From Henriciella marina (GTDB taxonomy: Bacteria > Pseudomonadota > Alphaproteobacteria > Caulobacterales > Hyphomonadaceae): a DNA stretch of 63,208 nt. The stretch lies in the NCBI RefSeq assembly GCF_027213945.1, contig NZ_JAPWGW010000006.1:1-63208 (forward strand), given 5' to 3'. Shown in pieces: positions 19,363 through 28,217 of this stretch (positions are counted from its first letter, which is position 1; the number at the start of each line of letters is the position of its first letter). A program made the position numbers and the translations under genes. Under the pieces are notes generated by a model. It saw nothing but the letters and a program-made list of their open reading frames with translations, had not been told where the DNA came from and ran no database searches.

Positions 19363-22300
19363 ATGAGACTTGTTCGTCAGGGAACAGAAGCAGGTTTCCA
19401 ACGTCTGTTGCTGTCTGGAGTTGCCGCAACAACACTGTTGGCCTTTGCCGGTCCCGTCGCATTTGCGCAGGATGAAGTTGAAACAGTACCGGAAGCTGAG
19501 GAGGAAGCAGCCGTCCAGCAGACAGTGACCGTCACGGGGTCGCGTATTCCATCCGACCCCAATCTTATCTCTTCGGTTCCGGTCCAGTCACTTGGTGAAG
19601 ACGCGATCAAGCTTTCCGGTGAGCTTAACCTCGCCGATGTCGTCAATGACATTCCAGCTCTCGTTTCATCTCTGACGGCCGAACAGTCGGATACTGGCGC
19701 CAACGCGCTGAACCTTCGCGGCCTGGGCCAGGAGCGGACGCTGACGCTGGTGAATGGCCGGCGTCATGTTGCTGGTTTCCGCGGTACGCAGGCCGTCGAT
19801 GTCGGCACAATTCCGCGTTCACTCGTAGAGCGCGTCGAAGTGACGACCGGCGGAGCGTCCGCAGTCTACGGTGCCGACGCTGTGACTGGCGTTGTAAACT
19901 TCGTACTCAAGGATGACTTCGAGGGGCTTCAGCTAGACCTTCGCGGTGGTGTATCGGGCGAAGGCGATGCCGAGAACTTCGCCTTTGACCTTCTGGCCGG
20001 TCAGAACTTCGACAATGGCAAGGGTAATGTTGTCCTTGCGCTTACCTATGAAGACGATTCTGCCATCACCTATGGCGACCGTGACTGGTCCCGCGACAAC
20101 GGCATTGCCAGCGTCGAGCCGCGAGCCAACCCGGCTGCCCTGACGGATCCGAATGCGCCGCCGCGCGCCGTTATCAATGATCCCCGGTTCTGGCTGACCT
20201 CGCAGGAGGGCTCCATCGCGCCGACCTTCGGGGGTCGGAACACCCTCTATGTCGACATCAATGGCAATGGCACCCCCGACTGTCAGGAGTCGGAAGGTGG
20301 CCGCGTGGGCTTTCTTGCCGGTTGCTGGCTGACCAATCCTGACGGATCGGTGCGCGTGAACCAGGACGGAATCGTACTTAACGGTCTCTGGGGCATTGGT
20401 GGTGATGGAGGTGCGATCAGTTTCAACCGCGACACGCTCTATCCGGCCACGGATAAAGTCGTTCTGAACCTGAATGCCAATTATGAGCTGGCACCGACTT
20501 TCTCTGTCTTCTTTGAAGGCAAGTATGTGAACGCCGAATCCACGACCTTCGCTGAGCAAGACAGCTTCTACGACACGCTGTTCATCCTGCCAGACAACCC
20601 GTTCATCCCGAGCCAGCTTGATCCGGTCGTGGCAGTCACGGGCGGTCTGCTTCTGACGCAGGACCCGCTCGACTGGAGTGATGACAACCCATCGACATAT
20701 GAGCGCGAAACGCTGCGCTTCGTCGCCGGCTTTGAATGGGAGCCTGCAGACGGCCACTTCATCGAAGGCTCGATAAACCGCGGTGAGTTTACGCGCCGCG
20801 ATGAGTATACCGGCCTTTATCTTGATCGCGTCTTCGCGGCGATTGACGCCGTCGACGATGGTAATGGCAACATTGTCTGTCGGTCCGATCTCGACCCCAA
20901 TGCCTTCTACGAAATCGACTATTTCGCAGGTGGCAATGGCTATGCGGACGGCTTCTATTCGTCGAATGCTTATTACTCGTTCACGCCGGGCGATGGCTCC
21001 TGTGCGCCGCTCAACCCGTTCGGTACCTACTCGACGAGCCAGGCCGCGCGCGACTTCGTTACATCGAACCTGAAAGATGAGCTGAAGCTCGAGCAGACGG
21101 TGGTCTCGCTCATCGCAACCGGCAATTTCGACGTCATGGACTACGTCCTCGACGGCCCGCTCGGCTATGCCGCCGGTCTTGAGTATCGCGACGAGCGCAG
21201 CACTAGCACGCTCGACCCTCTTACGCTCGGCATCCTGCCGCCAACAACGTCCTTTACGCCGGGCGCGCAGGTTAGCCAGATCAGCCCGTGGCTTTTCTCC
21301 TTCACGAGCATCGATAACACCCAGCAGTTCAATACGGGTGGCGGCTATGACGTCTATGATGCGTTTGCAGAAGTCCGTCTGCCGGTTTTCGAAGACCGGC
21401 CTTTCGCGAAAGAGCTGACACTGGACGGTGCTGTTCGCCTCGCCAGCTATTCCACGCTGGGCGAAGCGACCACGTGGAAAGTGGGTGGTACCTGGGCGCC
21501 GATCGAAGATATCAGCTTCCGCGGTACCGTCTCTGAAGCTGTGCGTGCGCCGAACATCTCGGAGCTGTTCGACCCGCGTCTACCGATCACGGTTTCTGCA
21601 ACCGCCGACCCATGTGATCCGGGAAATGTGGGCGCCGGCTCCAGCGTGCGGCAGGCGAACTGCGTGGCGGACCTGCTAGCAGCGGGTGTCCCGCAGGGGC
21701 AGATCCTTGATGGATCAGGCAACTATATCTGGACGAACCCGCTCACCGGCCGTTTTTCTGGCGTGTCAGGCGGTAACCCTGATCTCGATGTGGAAACGGC
21801 TGAAACCTACACGATTGGTGCAGTTTTCACGCCGCGCTTCCTGCCGGGCTTCTCGATGACCGTGGACTATTGGGACGTGTCCATCGAAGACGCGATCTCT
21901 GCTGTTGCCTCCGGCGATATCCTCGATGGCTGTCTGGACTCCACGAACTATCCGGGCCTCGACTTCTGTAACCTATACACGCGGCGTGCAGATGGTGGCC
22001 TGAACGGTCTCGAAACCGGTCAGATCAACTTCGCCCAGGTGGAAGCAAGCGGTGTCGACTTCTCCGCTAATTACACCTTCGATGTCGGCGAAAACACGTT
22101 CGGTGCGACGCTGGTCGGCTCCTATCAGGAGAAGCTGGACCGTTACTTCAACCCGCTCGACCCTGATGATGTCGACCCGGAAATTGAAGAACTGTTCCTG
22201 CCAGAGCTTTCGGGCAATCTGAGCCTGACCTGGGCACGCGGTCCGCTGGCTGTTGGCTTCCAGACCCAGTATCTCAGCCGTCAGGCCGTTGACGAGATCG

Positions 22301-22527
22301 AAGACGTGCTTGGCCTCAACGACAATCAGGCGCTCTACGGAAATGCAGGCTTCTTTGATGAAAGCTATATTTTCGACGTGAACGCCTCCTATGAGTTCAG
22401 CGAACAGTTCACTTTCTATGGCGGTGTGAACAACATTGCTGACAAGGACCCATTCTCGACGCAGACGGCCTGGCCGGTCGGTCCACGTGGGCGCTTCTTC
22501 TTCCTTGGCCTGACCTACACCCACTAG
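19363..22527 (+). CDS. TonB-dependent outer membrane receptor
   Basis: 1054 residues. A signal peptide (about 1-35, ending AFAGPVAFA), an acidic linker, then TVTVTGSRIP leading into the plug domain (LNLRGLGQERTLTLVNGRRHVAGF, TGGASAVYGADAVTGVVNFVLK), followed by a large beta-barrel ending in an aromatic-containing strand (RFFFLGLTYTH). It imports an unknown substrate across the outer membrane using TonB energy. The start at 19363 has GAGGAGAGAG upstream; an in-frame GTG at 19348 overlaps that site. A TPR-sulfotransferase follows, a pairing often seen in alphaproteobacteria. Confidence 0.95.
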   Translation: MRLVRQGTEAGFQRLLLSGVAATTLLAFAGPVAFAQDEVETVPEAEEEAAVQQTVTVTGSRIPSDPNLISSVPVQSLGEDAIKLSGELNLADVVNDIPALVSSLTAEQSDTGANALNLRGLGQERTLTLVNGRRHVAGFRGTQAVDVGTIPRSLVERVEVTTGGASAVYGADAVTGVVNFVLKDDFEGLQLDLRGGVSGEGDAENFAFDLLAGQNFDNGKGNVVLALTYEDDSAITYGDRDWSRDNGIASVEPRANPAALTDPNAPPRAVINDPRFWLTSQEGSIAPTFGGRNTLYVDINGNGTPDCQESEGGRVGFLAGCWLTNPDGSVRVNQDGIVLNGLWGIGGDGGAISFNRDTLYPATDKVVLNLNANYELAPTFSVFFEGKYVNAESTTFAEQDSFYDTLFILPDNPFIPSQLDPVVAVTGGLLLTQDPLDWSDDNPSTYERETLRFVAGFEWEPADGHFIEGSINRGEFTRRDEYTGLYLDRVFAAIDAVDDGNGNIVCRSDLDPNAFYEIDYFAGGNGYADGFYSSNAYYSFTPGDGSCAPLNPFGTYSTSQAARDFVTSNLKDELKLEQTVVSLIATGNFDVMDYVLDGPLGYAAGLEYRDERSTSTLDPLTLGILPPTTSFTPGAQVSQISPWLFSFTSIDNTQQFNTGGGYDVYDAFAEVRLPVFEDRPFAKELTLDGAVRLASYSTLGEATTWKVGGTWAPIEDISFRGTVSEAVRAPNISELFDPRLPITVSATADPCDPGNVGAGSSVRQANCVADLLAAGVPQGQILDGSGNYIWTNPLTGRFSGVSGGNPDLDVETAETYTIGAVFTPRFLPGFSMTVDYWDVSIEDAISAVASGDILDGCLDSTNYPGLDFCNLYTRRADGGLNGLETGQINFAQVEASGVDFSANYTFDVGENTFGATLVGSYQEKLDRYFNPLDPDDVDPEIEELFLPELSGNLSLTWARGPLAVGFQTQYLSRQAVDEIEDVLGLNDNQALYGNAGFFDESYIFDVNASYEFSEQFTFYGGVNNIADKDPFSTQTAWPVGPRGRFFFLGLTYTH

Positions 22528-22558
22528 GGTTCAGGTTTGATCTGAAGATAAAATCGGG

Positions 22559-22592
22559 ATGCGGAGGCGAAAGCCTCCGCATTTCTTGTTAT
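22559..22592 (+). terminator. Terminator after TonB receptor gene
   Basis: ATGCGGAGGC (22559-22568), GAAA tetraloop, GCCTCCGCAT (22573-22582), then TTCTTGTTATT. A perfect 10-bp stem. It lies only about 20 nt before the next ATG, so the sulfotransferase gene would depend on read-through. Confidence 0.8.
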
Positions 22593-22602
22593 TCGGGATG
22601 TC

Positions 22603-24435
22603 ATGCCTGAAACGAATGAAGCGCTGCTGGAGACTGTAGACCGCCTTGCCCATGAGGGTCAGGGGGTTGAAGCAATTGCGCAGCTGAAGGCCGCCCTGGC
22701 ACGTCAGCCACGCGCCTTCTCTCTATGGCTTCGCCTGTCGAGGCTGCATTACGAGGCGGGTGAATTCCGCGATGCCCTGACCGCTATGCGAAAAGCTGAG
22801 CGGGCCGATCCGATGCCGGAAGGCTTTACGCAAATACAGCAAGCCATTCAGTCCAGACGCTATGAAGATGCGCGCGCTATGGCTGAAGCCATGCTTGAAA
22901 AAGTCCCCGGTCATCCGCGCGCTGTGTTCACGCTCGCGCATCTCGCGCGCGCTCGCGGCGATCACGAGAAAGCGGCGGCTCAGCTGTCGGACAGTTTCAG
23001 CCACGCCCCCGCCAACCCTGTACTCCGTGAGCTTCATATCAGTGCGCTGGAGGATTCTGGCAACTATGCGGCCGCTGTAGAGGCGGCACGCGATCTCGCT
23101 CAGCTGGATGACAGCTTTGGGACCATCCATCGGTTACTCACTGTCCTCCTGCGCTATGGCCAGAACGAGGAGGCGCTTGCCTTGTGTGATCGTGCCGAGG
23201 TGCTCGCGGCAAACGACGCGCGAGCGTTGAGTGAAGTCTTTCTGATGCGGGGGCAACTTCTAAGGATACTCGGGATCAAGGGTGCATCTATTGAGGCGTT
23301 TCATGAGAGCCTTCGTCTTTACCCAGCGCAGGCAGCGGCCTGGTGGGGACTGGCCGATCTGAAGACCTATGGGTTCACCGACAATGAGAAGGCTGCGATG
23401 CGCGAACTTCTCACCTCATCCGGCATAAACCGGCAGCAGAAGGCGCAGATGGCATTTGCGTTCGCCCGGGCAGCCGATACGCCCGGCGATCAAGCCCGCG
23501 CGATGAAGGCATACACCAGCGCGAATACTCTACAGGCGTCGTTCGCACAGAATGAAGGTCGCGCTCTCGGGCCCCGGTTCGATCGCGCTCAATTCTCTGC
23601 TGCCATCAAGCGATTGGAGCAAGGGTTCGATCGGGCGGCGCTTAAGGTGCAAGCTGGCCGGACAGCGGCAGGCCCGACACCAATCTTCATTCTTGGTCTG
23701 CCACGCTCAGGCTCGACCCTGCTCGAACAAATCCTCGCCAGCCATTCACAGGTCGAGGGCACAATGGAACTGCCCGTTTTGCCATCCATCAAGCGGCGCG
23801 CCCACAAAGTGTGCGCCGACACGCTCGGCGGCGATTATCTCGACAAGATAGGACAGATCCCTGCAGCCGACCTTACCGTACTTGGTCAGCAATACATCAA
23901 TGACAGTGCCATGTTTCGTGCGGAGGGCGCGCCATACTTTACCGACAAGCTGCCACATAATTTTGAGCATGTCGGACTGATCCACAAAATGCTGCCGCAC
24001 GCCATCATCATCGACGTCCGGCGAAATCCGCTCGATTGCGGCCTCAGCCTCTACAAGCAGTACTTCGCGAGCGGAGTTGGCTTTAGTTACGACCTTGGAG
24101 ATATCGGCGCCTACTATAATGGTTATCTCTCCTTGATGGATCATTGGGATAAGGTGCTGCCGGGCAGGGTGCACCGTGTGAACTATGAGGAACTGGTGAC
24201 CGAGCCCGACCGCGTTATCCGCGGCCTGCTCGAAAGTATCGGCCTCGGCTTTGAGTCAGCCTGCCTGTCCTTCCATGAGACGGAGCGCGCGGTCCGCACA
24301 GCAAGCAGTGAGCAGGTCCGCCAGCCGCTCAACAGCGCCGGCATCGGGCAGTGGCGCGCGGTTGAGAGTTATCTGACTGAATTAAAGGACAGCCTTGGCG
24401 AGAAAACGTTGGCGCGGTTCAGTCGCCTCGGTTGA
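22603..24435 (+). CDS. TPR-repeat sulfotransferase family protein
   Basis: 610 residues. The first about 345 are tetratricopeptide-like helical repeats (for example residues 85-115 and 120-150). The rest is a sulfotransferase domain: the 5'-phosphosulfate loop FILGLPRSGSTLLEQILASH at 362-381 and the 3'-phosphate region IDVRRNPLDCGLSLYKQYF around 467-485. It is expected to transfer sulfate from PAPS, but the acceptor is unknown. It has no signal peptide. It directly follows the TonB receptor, suggesting a joint role in handling a substrate. The ribosome binding site is weak (GGGATGTC). Confidence 0.88.
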   Translation: MPETNEALLETVDRLAHEGQGVEAIAQLKAALARQPRAFSLWLRLSRLHYEAGEFRDALTAMRKAERADPMPEGFTQIQQAIQSRRYEDARAMAEAMLEKVPGHPRAVFTLAHLARARGDHEKAAAQLSDSFSHAPANPVLRELHISALEDSGNYAAAVEAARDLAQLDDSFGTIHRLLTVLLRYGQNEEALALCDRAEVLAANDARALSEVFLMRGQLLRILGIKGASIEAFHESLRLYPAQAAAWWGLADLKTYGFTDNEKAAMRELLTSSGINRQQKAQMAFAFARAADTPGDQARAMKAYTSANTLQASFAQNEGRALGPRFDRAQFSAAIKRLEQGFDRAALKVQAGRTAAGPTPIFILGLPRSGSTLLEQILASHSQVEGTMELPVLPSIKRRAHKVCADTLGGDYLDKIGQIPAADLTVLGQQYINDSAMFRAEGAPYFTDKLPHNFEHVGLIHKMLPHAIIIDVRRNPLDCGLSLYKQYFASGVGFSYDLGDIGAYYNGYLSLMDHWDKVLPGRVHRVNYEELVTEPDRVIRGLLESIGLGFESACLSFHETERAVRTASSEQVRQPLNSAGIGQWRAVESYLTELKDSLGEKTLARFSRLG

Positions 24436-24537
24436 AGAATGTTGCAGGGGCTGCGTCTTTCCCCTTCGGCAGGCTTGCCGCGGCCCGTGCTTATTTGGCA
24501 GGTTGCGAGAACCAGATTTTGCCGGAGGTAAACACCC

Positions 24538-25533
24538 ATGAAGACAGCCATCACCGAAATGTTCGGCATCGAGCATCCCATCATCCAGGGCGGGATGCAC
24601 TATGTCGGTTTCGCCGAGATGGCGGCAGCCGTTTCCAATGCCGGCGGCCTCGGCATCATCACGGCGCTGACCCAGAAGACGCCTGCCGATCTCGCCAATG
24701 AAATTGCCCGTTGCAAGGACATGACCGACAAGCCGTTCGGCGTGAACCTCACCTTCCTGCCATCGGTCAACCCGCCGGATTATCCTGGCTATATCAAGGC
24801 CATCATTGAGGGCGGCGTCAAAGCGGTCGAGACGGCGGGCAACAACCCGGCGCAGGTCCTGCCGATCCTCAAGGACAATGGCATCAAGGTCATCCACAAA
24901 TGTACCGCTGTCCGCCATGCGCTGAAGGCGCAGTCCATCGGCTGTGACGCGGTTTCCGTTGATGGTTTTGAGTGCGGCGGTCACCCCGGCGAAGACGATG
25001 TGCCGAACATGATCCTCCTGCCGCGCGCCGCCGATGAGCTGGAAATTCCGTTCGTCTCGTCCGGCGGTCAGGCTGATGGCCGTTCGCTGGTTGCCTCGCT
25101 CGCCATGGGCGCGCAGGGCATGAATATGGGCACCCGCTTCATCGCGACGAAGGAAGCGCCTGTGCATGAGAATGTGAAGCAGGCTATCGTGGCTGCGACC
25201 GAACTCGACACGCGCCTCGTCATGCGCCCGCTGCGCAACACAGAGCGCGTGCTGAAAAATGCTGGCGTTGAGCGCCTCCTCGAGAAGGAAAAGCGCCTCG
25301 GCTCCGACATCAAGTTCGAGGACATCATTGAGGAAGTCGCTGGCGTCTATCCGAAGATCATGAAGGAAGGTGAGATGGATGCCGGCGCATGGTCATGCGG
25401 CATGGTTGCAGGCCTGATCTACGACATCCCGACCTGTAAGGAGCTGATCGACCGTATCATGCAGGAAGCGCATGACATCATTGAGGACCGCCTGCGCGGC
25501 TTCCTCGGCACGAAAGCTTCGGCGAACGCCTGA
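24538..25533 (+). CDS. Nitronate monooxygenase / NAD(P)H-dependent flavin oxidoreductase family
   Basis: 331 residues of a TIM-barrel FMN protein: IEHPIIQGGMHYVGFAEMAAAVSNAGGLGII at the N-terminus, GCDAVSVDGFECGGHPGEDDV, and SGGQADGRSLVASLAMGAQGMNMGTRFIAT for FMN phosphate. The family includes nitronate monooxygenases, quinone reductases and enoyl reductase relatives, so the reaction is not fixed by sequence. GGAGG precedes the ATG. It is followed by a terminator and convergent rnhA. Confidence 0.87.
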   Translation: MKTAITEMFGIEHPIIQGGMHYVGFAEMAAAVSNAGGLGIITALTQKTPADLANEIARCKDMTDKPFGVNLTFLPSVNPPDYPGYIKAIIEGGVKAVETAGNNPAQVLPILKDNGIKVIHKCTAVRHALKAQSIGCDAVSVDGFECGGHPGEDDVPNMILLPRAADELEIPFVSSGGQADGRSLVASLAMGAQGMNMGTRFIATKEAPVHENVKQAIVAATELDTRLVMRPLRNTERVLKNAGVERLLEKEKRLGSDIKFEDIIEEVAGVYPKIMKEGEMDAGAWSCGMVAGLIYDIPTCKELIDRIMQEAHDIIEDRLRGFLGTKASANA

Positions 25534-25557
25534 TTGTCATGAAAGCCAACGGATTGG

Positions 25558-25592
25558 AGGCGGTACCGGTATCCGGTGCCGCCTCTTTCTTT
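25558..25592. terminator. Terminator between flavin oxidoreductase and rnhA
   Basis: AGGCGGTACCGG (25558-25569), loop TAT, CCGGTGCCGCCT (25573-25584) with one wobble, then CTTTCTTT. Serves the forward gene. The reverse strand lacks a clean T-run. Confidence 0.7.
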
Positions 25593-25599
25593 GAAGCGC

Positions 25600-26052
25600 T
25601 TAAAGCGCTGAGGCGTCTTTCTTCTGGCGTGCGGCGAGGCGGGCCAGTTCGTCGGCGCGCTCATTACCCTCGTCGCCTGCATGACCTTTCACCCAGATCC
25701 ATTCGATGTCGTGAGCCTTGCAGGCTGTCTCAAGAGCTTGCCAGAGATCCTTGTTCTTGACCGGCTTTTTCGATGCTGTCTTCCAGCCATTGCGCTTCCA
25801 GCCATGGATCCACTTGGTCAGGCCATCTTTCACATAGGTCGAATCAGTGTGCAGGCGGACCTTGGACGGACGCTTTAAGGCGTTGAGCCCTTCGATCGCG
25901 GCCATAAGCTCCATCCTGTTATTGGTGGTCTCATATTCGCCGCCCATCAGCTCTTTTTCATGGTCGCCAGATTTAAGCAGAGCGCCCCAACCACCAGGGC
26001 CGGGATTGCCGCTGCAGGCACCGTCTGTCCAGATTTCTACGAGCTTTGACAT
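25600..26052 (-). CDS. rnhA: Ribonuclease HI
   Basis: 150 residues: [21 protein letters not shown] carries the first catalytic Asp, [14 protein letters not shown] the Glu, [19 protein letters not shown] the second Asp, and [17 protein letters not shown] the His and last Asp. Cuts RNA in RNA-DNA hybrids. The ATG at 26052 gives the standard length; an upstream extension of the frame overlaps the neighbouring membrane gene. In many alphaproteobacteria rnhA directly follows thrB; here three membrane ORFs lie between. Confidence 0.95.
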   Translation of the reverse strand: MSKLVEIWTDGACSGNPGPGGWGALLKSGDHEKELMGGEYETTNNRMELMAAIEGLNALKRPSKVRLHTDSTYVKDGLTKWIHGWKRNGWKTASKKPVKNKDLWQALETACKAHDIEWIWVKGHAGDEGNERADELARLAARQKKDASAL

Positions 26053-26101
26053 GGCGCTCTGGGTTGCGTGTTTCGCTGGCGCGGTCAATCCGCCAGTGGC
26101 G

Positions 26102-26686
26102 CTAGAATACATCCGCTGTGCTGTCGGCCAACTGACGCGCAGGCTGGACGATTGCAATGAACAACCACCCGCAGATGATACCGGCGAGGGCACCGACGGT
26201 TCCTCCGGTGGTCAATGCGCCTATCCAGGCAGTGAGCGAGATGTTGAGCGTGAACAGGCTCGAGACGCCGCCTGCCAGCAAAGCGCCCCAGATAGCGCTC
26301 CATCGCAGATAGGCGGCTGGCCGCCCAATTGCTCGTCTGGGAAACCGGCCTATGGAGAAAGCGAGCACGATCCAAGTTACCGGGACGACGATGTAAAAAA
26401 CGAACCAGTTGAGGCTACAGAATGCGAGGCTCAGGAATGCTCCGGCCAGAAAGCCGTCTCCTGAAGACATGCCATAGGTCGTCGATCCAGCAATGTCGGC
26501 GGAAATGGTGATCCCGAAGAGAGCGATCCCTGCGATCAGAGCAACGAGCAGGCTCGCTGCGATCCCGCACAGAAAGACGCCCAGGAGAACGCGTTTGATC
26601 TTAGTTGGCGCTGCCGAGCCATAGTCGCGAGACTCGGACCGGTGAGGCTTTGCTTTTGAATGAAGGTCAGAGGCCGCGCTTTTCAT
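26102..26686 (-). CDS. Hypothetical multi-pass membrane protein
   Basis: 194 residues. A charged N-terminus (1-30) is followed by about four hydrophobic segments: near 32-58 ([20 protein letters not shown]), 78-108, 126-148 and 155-180. I do not recognise a family. Its start overlaps the stop of the next upstream membrane ORF by four bases (ATGA), so the two are coupled. Ends 49 nt before rnhA. Confidence 0.65.
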   Translation of the reverse strand: MKSAASDLHSKAKPHRSESRDYGSAAPTKIKRVLLGVFLCGIAASLLVALIAGIALFGITISADIAGSTTYGMSSGDGFLAGAFLSLAFCSLNWFVFYIVVPVTWIVLAFSIGRFPRRAIGRPAAYLRWSAIWGALLAGGVSSLFTLNISLTAWIGALTTGGTVGALAGIICGWLFIAIVQPARQLADSTADVF

Positions 26687-27066
26687 TCTGCGAGAGCTTT
26701 ATCAGGTCGAGAGACGAGAAAGAGCGTTATGGCGGATACAGCGCCTGCCATCGCCCCGGGCGCAACGATCCCCACGAGCACGTAGTGGATTTCCGAAAAA
26801 ATCCAGGTCCACATTTTTGGGTCTTGGATATAGCCGAAGGCGAAGCTGGCGATAACTCCAGCCACGGAGCCGAAACTCGCATAATAAGCCAAGGCTGTTC
26901 GACGCGTCGAAATCAGCCATACATGCGCGGGGAGGCCGACAAGTAACATTGCTGGAAATCCCAAAACTGCCCCAAGGGTACTGCCCAAGATCGCTATAGA
27001 GCCAAGCGTTTCGAAGATTTCAGGAGGCGTAGCGGGCCGGTAAGTGACCGAGTCGCTTAGCAGCAC
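26683..27066 (-). CDS. Hypothetical membrane protein
   Basis: 127 residues with three or four hydrophobic segments (about 22-50, 60-80, 92-120). No family recognised. The start is GTG at 27066, supported by AAGGAG 8 nt upstream. It overlaps the end of a tiny upstream ORF by 10 bases and the following gene by 4, giving a tightly coupled three-gene set between thrB and rnhA. Confidence 0.6.
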   Translation of the reverse strand: MLLSDSVTYRPATPPEIFETLGSIAILGSTLGAVLGFPAMLLVGLPAHVWLISTRRTALAYYASFGSVAGVIASFAFGYIQDPKMWTWIFSEIHYVLVGIVAPGAMAGAVSAITLFLVSRPDKALAE

Positions 27067-27209
27067 GAAAAAATCTCCTTGGGGAAGAAGATCATCGCGA
27101 CAAGTTCTGCTGCGACCAAGCCGCCAAGCACGGGTGATATTGGAACGGCGGCCACAAGACGCCCGCTGATCGCTCTCTGAACACTGTTGGACGGTAAATT
27201 TTCAGCCAT
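27057..27209 (-). CDS. Possible small membrane peptide (50 aa)
   Basis: ATG at 27209 opens a 50-residue frame with a hydrophobic stretch (about AAVPISPVLGGLVAAELVAM) and an FFPKEIFSCC end. It overlaps the next gene by 10 bases and contains that gene's ribosome binding site, as expected for a coupled leader gene. Its own binding site is weak (GTGAGG one base from the ATG). Plausible but unproven. Confidence 0.4.
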   Translation of the reverse strand: MAENLPSNSVQRAISGRLVAAVPISPVLGGLVAAELVAMIFFPKEIFSCC

Positions 27210-27241
27210 GCCTCACGACCCGAAGTTCATCGAATTGAGAA

Positions 27242-28207
27242 TCAGCCACCATAATCGGCGACCGTTTGCGCCTGGCGGTGAAAGGTCAGCCGGTCGGCAT
27301 ATTCGAGCGGATTCTTGGGGCGTACCAGCGCATCGGCCGGCGTATCGGTCCAATCGACGAGACGCGTCATGAAGAAACGCAGCGCGGCGCCCCGGCAGAG
27401 GAGCGGAAGAACGGTGCGCTCGGCTTCCTTCAGCGGTCGGACGCTTTCATAGCCTGCGATCATCGCCGCGCCCTTGGAGTAGTTATACTCGCGCCCATCC
27501 TCGAAGGCCCACGAGTTGAGACAGACCGCAAGGTCATAGGCGAGGGCATCCGTGCACGCGAAATAGAAGTCGATGGCGCCGGAGAATTTGTTGTCGAGGA
27601 AGAAAGCATTGTCCGGGAAGAGGTCGGCGTGGATCGTCCCGCGCGGCAGATACGGGCTTTGCGGCCGCGCCTTTGCTGTCTCTGCCAGATCCTCCTCGAT
27701 GAGCGCTGCGAGACCAGGCTGCAGCTCTTCTGCGGTCTGACTGCGGCCTTCCCACAGAAGCGGCCAGCTTGCAGGACCGAGCGCGTTCTCGCGCACCTGA
27801 TCAAAATCAGAGAGGGCGGCATGCATACCGGCGAGGGCCTCGCCCATGGACCGGCATTGCGCAGCATTGGGGCGTCTGGGCGACAGGCCGTCGAGGAAGG
27901 TGACGACAAGGGCAGGGCGCCCTTCAAGCGTCTGAAGCGGCGCGCCATCGCGGGCTGGCACCGGCGCCGGGCAGGGGAAGCCGCGGGCGGCGAGGTGCTG
28001 CTTCAGGGCAATGAAATAGGGCAGGTCCTTGGGATCTGCCCTTCTTTCGAACAGGGTCAGGATGAAGCGGCCCTGGTCAGTCTCGAGATAGTAGTTCGAG
28101 TTCTCTACCCCTTCCGCGATACCCTTGAAGCTTCGAGGGCGGCCAATGTCATAGCCGTCCAGGAAAGCCTCAAGCGCATCGTCGGAGACCTGGGTGTATA
28201 CCGCCAT
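27242..28207 (-). CDS. thrB: Homoserine kinase (APH-fold type)
   Basis: 321 residues starting MAVYTQVSDDALEAFLDGYDIG. It has a protein-kinase-like aminoglycoside phosphotransferase fold with catalytic loop TIHADLFPDNAFFLDN and metal-site IDFYFA. This is the alternative ThrB family of alphaproteobacteria and pseudomonads, not the GHMP type. It phosphorylates homoserine on the way to threonine. Gap of 10 nt to the MFS gene upstream in the same orientation. Confidence 0.93.
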   Translation of the reverse strand: MAVYTQVSDDALEAFLDGYDIGRPRSFKGIAEGVENSNYYLETDQGRFILTLFERRADPKDLPYFIALKQHLAARGFPCPAPVPARDGAPLQTLEGRPALVVTFLDGLSPRRPNAAQCRSMGEALAGMHAALSDFDQVRENALGPASWPLLWEGRSQTAEELQPGLAALIEEDLAETAKARPQSPYLPRGTIHADLFPDNAFFLDNKFSGAIDFYFACTDALAYDLAVCLNSWAFEDGREYNYSKGAAMIAGYESVRPLKEAERTVLPLLCRGAALRFFMTRLVDWTDTPADALVRPKNPLEYADRLTFHRQAQTVADYGG

Positions 28208-28217
28208 GGCAAGCTGG

